This document shows, piece by piece, positions 44,362 through 48,514 of a stretch of 48,514 bases of DNA. How positions within the stretch are numbered: the stretch's first letter is position 1; the number at the start of each line of letters is the position of its first letter. This DNA comes from Rhizobiaceae bacterium (GTDB lineage Bacteria; Pseudomonadota; Alphaproteobacteria; Rhizobiales; Rhizobiaceae): positions 1-48,514 of the forward strand of contig JARGOF010000042.1 of NCBI GenBank assembly GCA_029212415.1, written 5' to 3'. The notes beneath the pieces are model-generated. The model was given only the letters and a program-made list of their open reading frames with translations. It was not told the DNA's origin and ran no database searches. A program made the translations under genes and the position numbers.

Positions 44362-46005
44362 ATGACTGCCAATCCGTATGAAACCGGCCTTGATCGCAAT
44401 CCCGCCAATTACCAGCCGTTGACGCCACTTTCCAATCTGGAGCGTGCGGCCCACGTCTATCCGGACCATCTTGCGGTGGTTCATGGCGCATTGCGCATGG
44501 ACTACAGGACCTTTTATACCCGCTCCAAGCAATTGGCCTCGAGCCTGGCCGCACGTGGCGTGAAAAAAGGCGACACGATATCGGTCATGTTGTCCAACAC
44601 ACCTGCCATGCTGGAGGCCCACCATGGCGTTCCAATGGCCGGTGCTGTTCTCCACTCGTTCAACACCAGACTTGATGCGGCTGTGATCGCCTTTCAACTG
44701 GACCATGCTGAAACCAAAATCCTGATTGTCGACAGGGAATTTTCCGCAGTGATGGCGCAAGCGCTCGAATTGGCTGATGTTTCACCACTGGTCATTGATT
44801 ATGATGATCCCAACTACGGAACGGATGCGCCCTTTCCCAAAGGTGAACGGATCGGCACGGAGGATTATGAGGCTTTCCTTCAGGCCGGCGATCCCGACTA
44901 CGACTGGTCAGGCCCCGATGATGAATGGGATTCGATCTCGCTCAATTATACATCCGGAACGACGGGCAATCCGAAAGGCGTGGTCTATCACCACCGGGGT
45001 GCGGCCCTGATGGGCTACTCGAACGTCATTGCCTCGGGCATGCAAAAGCACCCGGTCTATCTTTGGACCCTGCCCATGTTTCACTGCAATGGCTGGTGCT
45101 TTCCCTGGACACTCGGCGTTGTTGCCGGAACCCATGTATGCCTGAGATGGGTGCGAGCCGGGGCGATGTATGACGCCCTTGCCGATCATGGCGTCACCCA
45201 TCTGTGCGGTGCACCGATTGTCATGTCGACGCTTCTCAATGCCCCCGATAACGAAAAACGCAGCTTTGACCAGACGGTTTCATTCAATACGGCAGCTGCA
45301 CCACCACCCGAAACCGTTCTGGCGGGCATGGCCGAAGCTGGATTTGAAGTGGTGCATCTTTATGGTCTGACGGAAACCTATGGCCCGGCAGTCGTCAATG
45401 AGTGGAACCGAGATTGGGATCGCCTGGATCCGCACAACCGCATTGCACTCAAGGCACGCCAGGGTGTGCGCTACAACGCCTTGGAAGGATTGAGCATTCG
45501 CGATCCGGAGACGATGGAACCGGTTCCTGACGACGGCGAGACCATCGGCGAAGTGATGTTTCGCGGCAATATTGTGATGAAAGGCTATCTGAAAAATCTC
45601 GAAGCCAGTTCCGAGGCCTTTGCCGGCGGCTGGTTCCATTCCGGTGACCTTGGTGTCATGCATCCCGACGGCTATATCCAGTTGAAGGACAGGTCCAAGG
45701 ACATCATCATTTCCGGCGGCGAGAACATCTCTTCAATTGAAGTCGAGGATGCGCTCTATCGTCATCCCGGCATCCAGACCGCAGCCGTGGTGGCAAGGCC
45801 CGATGACAAATGGGGAGAAACGCCCTGTGCCTTCATCGAATTGAAGCCCGGCCATACAGCAACGCGAGAGGAAATAATCGACCATTGCCGCGCATTGCTG
45901 GCCCATTTCAAATGCCCGCGGCATGTCGTTTTTCAGGAAGTACCGAAAACATCGACTGGAAAAATCCAGAAATTCGTGCTGCGTGAGCAGGCAAAAATTC
46001 TGTAG
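44362..46005 (+). CDS. acyl-CoA synthetase (AMP-forming, medium/long-chain type)
   Basis: ANL ligase of 547 aa. Motifs: LNYTSGTTGNPKGVVYHHRG (phosphate loop), HLYGLTETYGPAVVNEW, HSGDLGVMHPDGYIQLKDRSKDIIISGGENISSIEVE and a C-terminal KTSTGKIQKFVLRE with the catalytic Lys. It is similar to the AlkK/DmdB-like branch that activates medium-chain fatty acids or methylmercaptopropionate; the exact acid is not clear. It starts 50 nt after the frameshifted permease gene and may share its transcript. Confidence 0.9.
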   Translation: MTANPYETGLDRNPANYQPLTPLSNLERAAHVYPDHLAVVHGALRMDYRTFYTRSKQLASSLAARGVKKGDTISVMLSNTPAMLEAHHGVPMAGAVLHSFNTRLDAAVIAFQLDHAETKILIVDREFSAVMAQALELADVSPLVIDYDDPNYGTDAPFPKGERIGTEDYEAFLQAGDPDYDWSGPDDEWDSISLNYTSGTTGNPKGVVYHHRGAALMGYSNVIASGMQKHPVYLWTLPMFHCNGWCFPWTLGVVAGTHVCLRWVRAGAMYDALADHGVTHLCGAPIVMSTLLNAPDNEKRSFDQTVSFNTAAAPPPETVLAGMAEAGFEVVHLYGLTETYGPAVVNEWNRDWDRLDPHNRIALKARQGVRYNALEGLSIRDPETMEPVPDDGETIGEVMFRGNIVMKGYLKNLEASSEAFAGGWFHSGDLGVMHPDGYIQLKDRSKDIIISGGENISSIEVEDALYRHPGIQTAAVVARPDDKWGETPCAFIELKPGHTATREEIIDHCRALLAHFKCPRHVVFQEVPKTSTGKIQKFVLREQAKIL

Positions 46006-46160
46006 AGAATTTATCATCGAATGGATTGAGAAAACGGTCTGGATCGATGCAAAACAACACCGCTTACAGGATCGGCGCATGGTGGGAAATCCATGCGCCG
46101 ACTTTACGAGAACGGATTTTCAATCAGCCTCGTCTATATTGGTAGGTGGACTTGAACCGG

Positions 46161-46358
46161 CTAGTTGTATTGCAGCTCGCCTGATGCAGTCACTTCGCTA
46201 CGCAATCGCTCAATCTCATCTTTGAGACGCAGTTTTCGTCGCTTGATGTCATTGATTGTCGTGTCGTCAATGGAAGGTTGGTTGAGAACAGTGTGCAATT
46301 CCTCTTCGAGAGCGCCGTGTTTTTTTTCAAGCGTTACAAGATGAGCATCTATTGTCAT
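46161..46358 (-). CDS. DUF465 (YdcH-like) small protein
   Basis: Coiled-coil protein of 65 aa. LVTLEKKHGALEEELHTVLN and INDIKRRKLRLKDEIERLR match the DUF465 pattern with its conserved KxRKLxLKDEI. Function unknown. Its leader contains a short hairpin. It is divergent from a second DUF465 gene that precedes purE. Confidence 0.87.
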   Translation of the reverse strand: MTIDAHLVTLEKKHGALEEELHTVLNQPSIDDTTINDIKRRKLRLKDEIERLRSEVTASGELQYN

Positions 46359-46383
46359 TCAACAACTCCTTTTATCAGTGTAA

Positions 46384-46400
46384 CAGCCTTTGAAAGGCTG
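46384..46400 (-). promoter_or_regulatory. perfect 8-bp hairpin in the DUF465 leader
   Basis: CAGCCTTT / AAAGGCTG around one base, lying about 15 nt upstream of the AGGAG of the minus-strand DUF465 gene. A separate 10-bp palindrome ACTTGCAAGT follows at 46403-46412. It may be a leader structure or an operator. Confidence 0.4.
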
Positions 46401-46622
46401 CAACTTGCAAGTGTGCCACTAATATATGGTGATTGTCGAAGAATAATTTCAAGATGGTGGACAAGTTCCTAATCTTAGGTGTTTTGCACCTTTCGACAAA
46501 ATGCTAGAGCTTGCCGCAGGTCACTGATCGTGACCCGAACCAGAGCAAAACCCCGCGAATCACAGCGCCGTCAGGCTGTCATCAGGGTATGTCTCTAAGC
46601 GTAGTGCAGACAGGAAGATGGT

Positions 46623-46826
46623 ATGTCCGATCAGGATCAGGCAGAATTGCGATTAAATGCCGCACGCTTGCGCCAGGAGCATGAGGATTTCGACATCGCC
46701 ATCAATGCCATGATTCAGACAGGTTGTGATGCTCTTCGTGTACAACGTATGAAAAAGAAGAAACTTGCACTCAAAGACAGATTGTCCCTTGTCGAAGACC
46801 AGATTATTCCCGATATCATTGCCTGA
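46623..46826 (+). CDS. DUF465 (YdcH-like) small protein
   Basis: Coiled-coil protein of 67 aa. LRQEHEDFDIAINAMIQTG and RMKKKKLALKDRLSLVEDQIIP match DUF465. It lies 18 nt before purE with GGAAG upstream of its ATG, so it is probably the first gene of a DUF465-purE-purK operon, an order common in Hyphomicrobiales. Confidence 0.88.
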   Translation: MSDQDQAELRLNAARLRQEHEDFDIAINAMIQTGCDALRVQRMKKKKLALKDRLSLVEDQIIPDIIA

Positions 46827-46844
46827 AAGCAGACAGGAAATCAC

Positions 46845-47339
46845 ATGACCACCATGCCGCCGGTTGCCATCATCATGGGAAGTCAGTCAGACTGGCCGAC
46901 CATGAAACATGCGGCAGAAACACTTGATGAACTGAAAATCGCCTATGAGGCGCTGATCATTTCTGCGCATCGCACGCCGGAAAGAATGGTTGAGTTTGCC
47001 AAGACAGCACGAGGCAAAGGCTTCAAGACAATCATCGCCGGTGCCGGCGGGGCAGCGCACCTGCCCGGCATGACGGCCGCCCTGACCCCCTTGCCTGTTT
47101 TTGGTGTACCGATACAGTCAAAGGCGCTTTCAGGTCAGGACAGTCTTCTTTCCATCGTGCAAATGCCTGCCGGTATACCTGTCGGCACCCTGGCAATCGG
47201 ACAGGCAGGCGCCGTCAACGCAGCTCTGCTGTCGGCAGCCGTGCTGGCCCTTGGTGATGAGCAGCTCGCGACCCGTCTTGACGAATGGCGGGCAAGCCGC
47301 CGCGATGCAGTGCCGATACAGCCATCTGATGAGGGTTGA
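46845..47339 (+). CDS. purE: N5-carboxyaminoimidazole ribonucleotide mutase PurE
   Basis: Purine biosynthesis enzyme of 164 aa that converts N5-CAIR to [18 protein letters not shown] (active-site Ser/Asp), [14 protein letters not shown] and [16 protein letters not shown] are the class I PurE motifs. The ATG at 46845 has AGGA upstream. It ends 2 nt before the purK start. Confidence 0.97.
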   Translation: MTTMPPVAIIMGSQSDWPTMKHAAETLDELKIAYEALIISAHRTPERMVEFAKTARGKGFKTIIAGAGGAAHLPGMTAALTPLPVFGVPIQSKALSGQDSLLSIVQMPAGIPVGTLAIGQAGAVNAALLSAAVLALGDEQLATRLDEWRASRRDAVPIQPSDEG

Positions 47340-47341
47340 AC

Positions 47342-48439
47342 ATGCCGAATGAACATTCGTCTTCGCTGCCCGCGGGCAGCACCATCGGTATTGTCGGTGG
47401 CGGTCAACTGGGGCGGATGCTGGCCATGGCAGCGGCGCGTCTGGGCTATCATACCATTGTGCTTGAGCCCGACGAAAAATGTCCCGCCATGCAGGTCTCC
47501 AGCAGCCAGATCACAGCCACCTATGATGACCCCGACGCCATCGATACGCTTGGCGTCCTGTGCGATGTCATCACCTATGAATTTGAAAACGTGCCGCTTG
47601 AAACAGCCAGAACATTGGCTTCCAAAACACCGGTCTTTCCACCGCCAGCGGCTTTGGAAATTGCCCAGGACCGCCTTGTAGAAAAAAACTTCCTCAATGA
47701 TTGCGGCATTGCAACAGCAAGGTTTGTCGCCATCGACGGACAGCAGGAACTGGAAAACGCCCTGTCAGAAATGGGTGGTCGCGGCGTCCTGAAGACGCGC
47801 CGTCTTGGCTATGACGGCAAGGGTCAGATAATGTTCAATGGCCCCGAGGACGACCCGCAGGGTGCCTTTGGCCAACTCGGCAGCGTACCGCAAATACTGG
47901 AAAGCCTCGTGCCCTTCGTTGCAGAGATATCCATTATCGCCGCGCGGGACCGCGCCGGATCGATTGTCAGTTATGACCCTTCCCGCAACCACCACAAGAG
48001 TGGAATTCTGCATCTATCAACGGTTCCCTCCGGCGTCCCGCAAGAGGCAATCAGTGCCGCACAGCAGGCAGCAGCGTCCATATTGACCAGACTTGATTAC
48101 GTCGGCGTGATCGGTGTCGAGTTTTTCGTCATGGAAGATGGCAGCATTCTGGCAAACGAACTTGCGCCGCGCGTGCATAATTCAGGTCACTGGACTGAAG
48201 CTGCCTGTGCCGTATCCCAGTTCGAACAGCACATTCGCGCCATCTGCGGCCTTCCTCTGGCCGATTGCCATCGTCATTCTGACTGCGAAATGGAAAACAT
48301 CATCGGTGAGGATGTCCAGCGGATCGGCCAGATGCTGCTGGAAAAGGACGCCGTACTTCATATGTATGGCAAAAGCGAAGTGCGACCGGGACGAAAAATG
48401 GGGCATGTTACGCGGTTACAGCGGATTGTCTGCAAATAG
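47342..48439 (+). CDS. purK: 5-(carboxyamino)imidazole ribonucleotide synthase PurK
   Basis: ATP-grasp enzyme of 365 aa that makes N5-CAIR from AIR, bicarbonate and ATP. TIGIVGGGQLGRMLAMAA starts the N-terminal domain. KTRRLGYDGKGQ, IVSYDPSRNHHKSGIL and LANELAPRVHNSGHWT are conserved PurK motifs. GAGGG lies 7 nt upstream of the ATG at 47342; the TTG at 47336 overlaps the purE stop and is not needed. The gene is complete and ends 75 bases before the window end. Confidence 0.97.
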   Translation: MPNEHSSSLPAGSTIGIVGGGQLGRMLAMAAARLGYHTIVLEPDEKCPAMQVSSSQITATYDDPDAIDTLGVLCDVITYEFENVPLETARTLASKTPVFPPPAALEIAQDRLVEKNFLNDCGIATARFVAIDGQQELENALSEMGGRGVLKTRRLGYDGKGQIMFNGPEDDPQGAFGQLGSVPQILESLVPFVAEISIIAARDRAGSIVSYDPSRNHHKSGILHLSTVPSGVPQEAISAAQQAAASILTRLDYVGVIGVEFFVMEDGSILANELAPRVHNSGHWTEAACAVSQFEQHIRAICGLPLADCHRHSDCEMENIIGEDVQRIGQMLLEKDAVLHMYGKSEVRPGRKMGHVTRLQRIVCK

Positions 48440-48514
48440 AAGCATTTGATGGCGGAAAACCGGTTCACTCGGCAAGACGCGTCGCGCAGCGCGATGTGGT
48501 GCATCGGGCAAGCG

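Noticed and set aside
46144-46165. Minus-strand GGTTCAAGTCCACC resembling a tRNA T-arm next to the DUF465 stop
   Set aside because: The T-stem does not pair, no acceptor or anticodon arm fits upstream, and the upstream bases are the DUF465 coding end. Chance match.
1-48514. CRISPR array, insertion sequences, integrase or prophage genes, toxin-antitoxin or phage-defence genes
   Set aside because: No direct-repeat arrays, transposase motifs or recognisable defence domains were found on reading the whole window.

Overview
The window looks like chromosomal DNA of an alphaproteobacterium of the order Hyphomicrobiales (Rhizobiales). The main reasons are: the order 5-formyl-THF cyclo-ligase / 6S RNA / zapA / DUF4164 / tkt / gap / pgk / class I fba; the small alphaproteobacterial families DUF1192, DUF465 and DUF1272; an rcdA (DUF1465) gene preceded by CtrA boxes; a cysteine-free L31; an HWE-type histidine kinase; and moderate to high GC by eye. 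No plasmid, phage, IS element, CRISPR array, rRNA or tRNA gene was seen. The genus cannot be fixed from the sequence alone.

Layout. 0-3 kb: an HWE histidine kinase divergent from a receiver-only response regulator and a Crp/Fnr regulator, then a universal stress protein behind an FNR-type promoter. 3-7.3 kb: EamA transporter, ruvB, ruvA, ruvC and yebC, all on the minus strand. 7.5-10.9 kb: exported metallo-beta-lactamase-fold protein, ymdB-type phosphoesterase, 5-FCL, 6S RNA, zapA, DUF4164. 11.2-17.1 kb: plus-strand central carbon block tkt-gap-DUF1272-pgk-fba. 17.2-22.9 kb: SGNH hydrolase, small membrane protein, quinone oxidoreductase, DUF1192, a 437-bp intergenic region with two perfect CtrA boxes and a candidate sRNA, rcdA, rpmE and an ABC exporter.

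22.9-32.8 kb is the accessory part: an aromatic catabolic island. Its outer genes (amidohydrolase, enoyl-CoA hydratase, feruloyl-CoA synthase, SDR dehydrogenase, MarR regulator) match the CoA-dependent beta-oxidative deacetylation of hydroxycinnamates known from Agrobacterium fabrum and Rhodococcus (cou genes). Its centre is an operon, divergent from a LysR regulator with two HTH domains, that encodes a GalB-type hydratase, a type I (VOC, XylE-like) extradiol dioxygenase, a GalC-type aldolase and a GalD-type tautomerase. These would take a trihydroxybenzoate-type ring through 4-oxalomesaconate to pyruvate and oxaloacetate. The ring-cleaving enzyme is not the LigAB/GalA type expected for this route and lacks one second-sphere catalytic histidine. 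This is the most promising candidate for something undescribed.

33-48.4 kb: an operon of a periplasmic binding protein and a GGDEF/EAL enzyme, a COG3573-type FAD dehydrogenase, a MotA/TolQ-like plus OmpA/MotB-like pair, suhB, efp, a Sel1-repeat protein, a degenerate ThiE-like protein, a frameshifted TauE/SafE permease, an acyl-CoA synthetase, two divergent DUF465 genes, and purE-purK. Start codons were chosen from Shine-Dalgarno spacing and family N-termini, so several differ from the longest possible reading frame.
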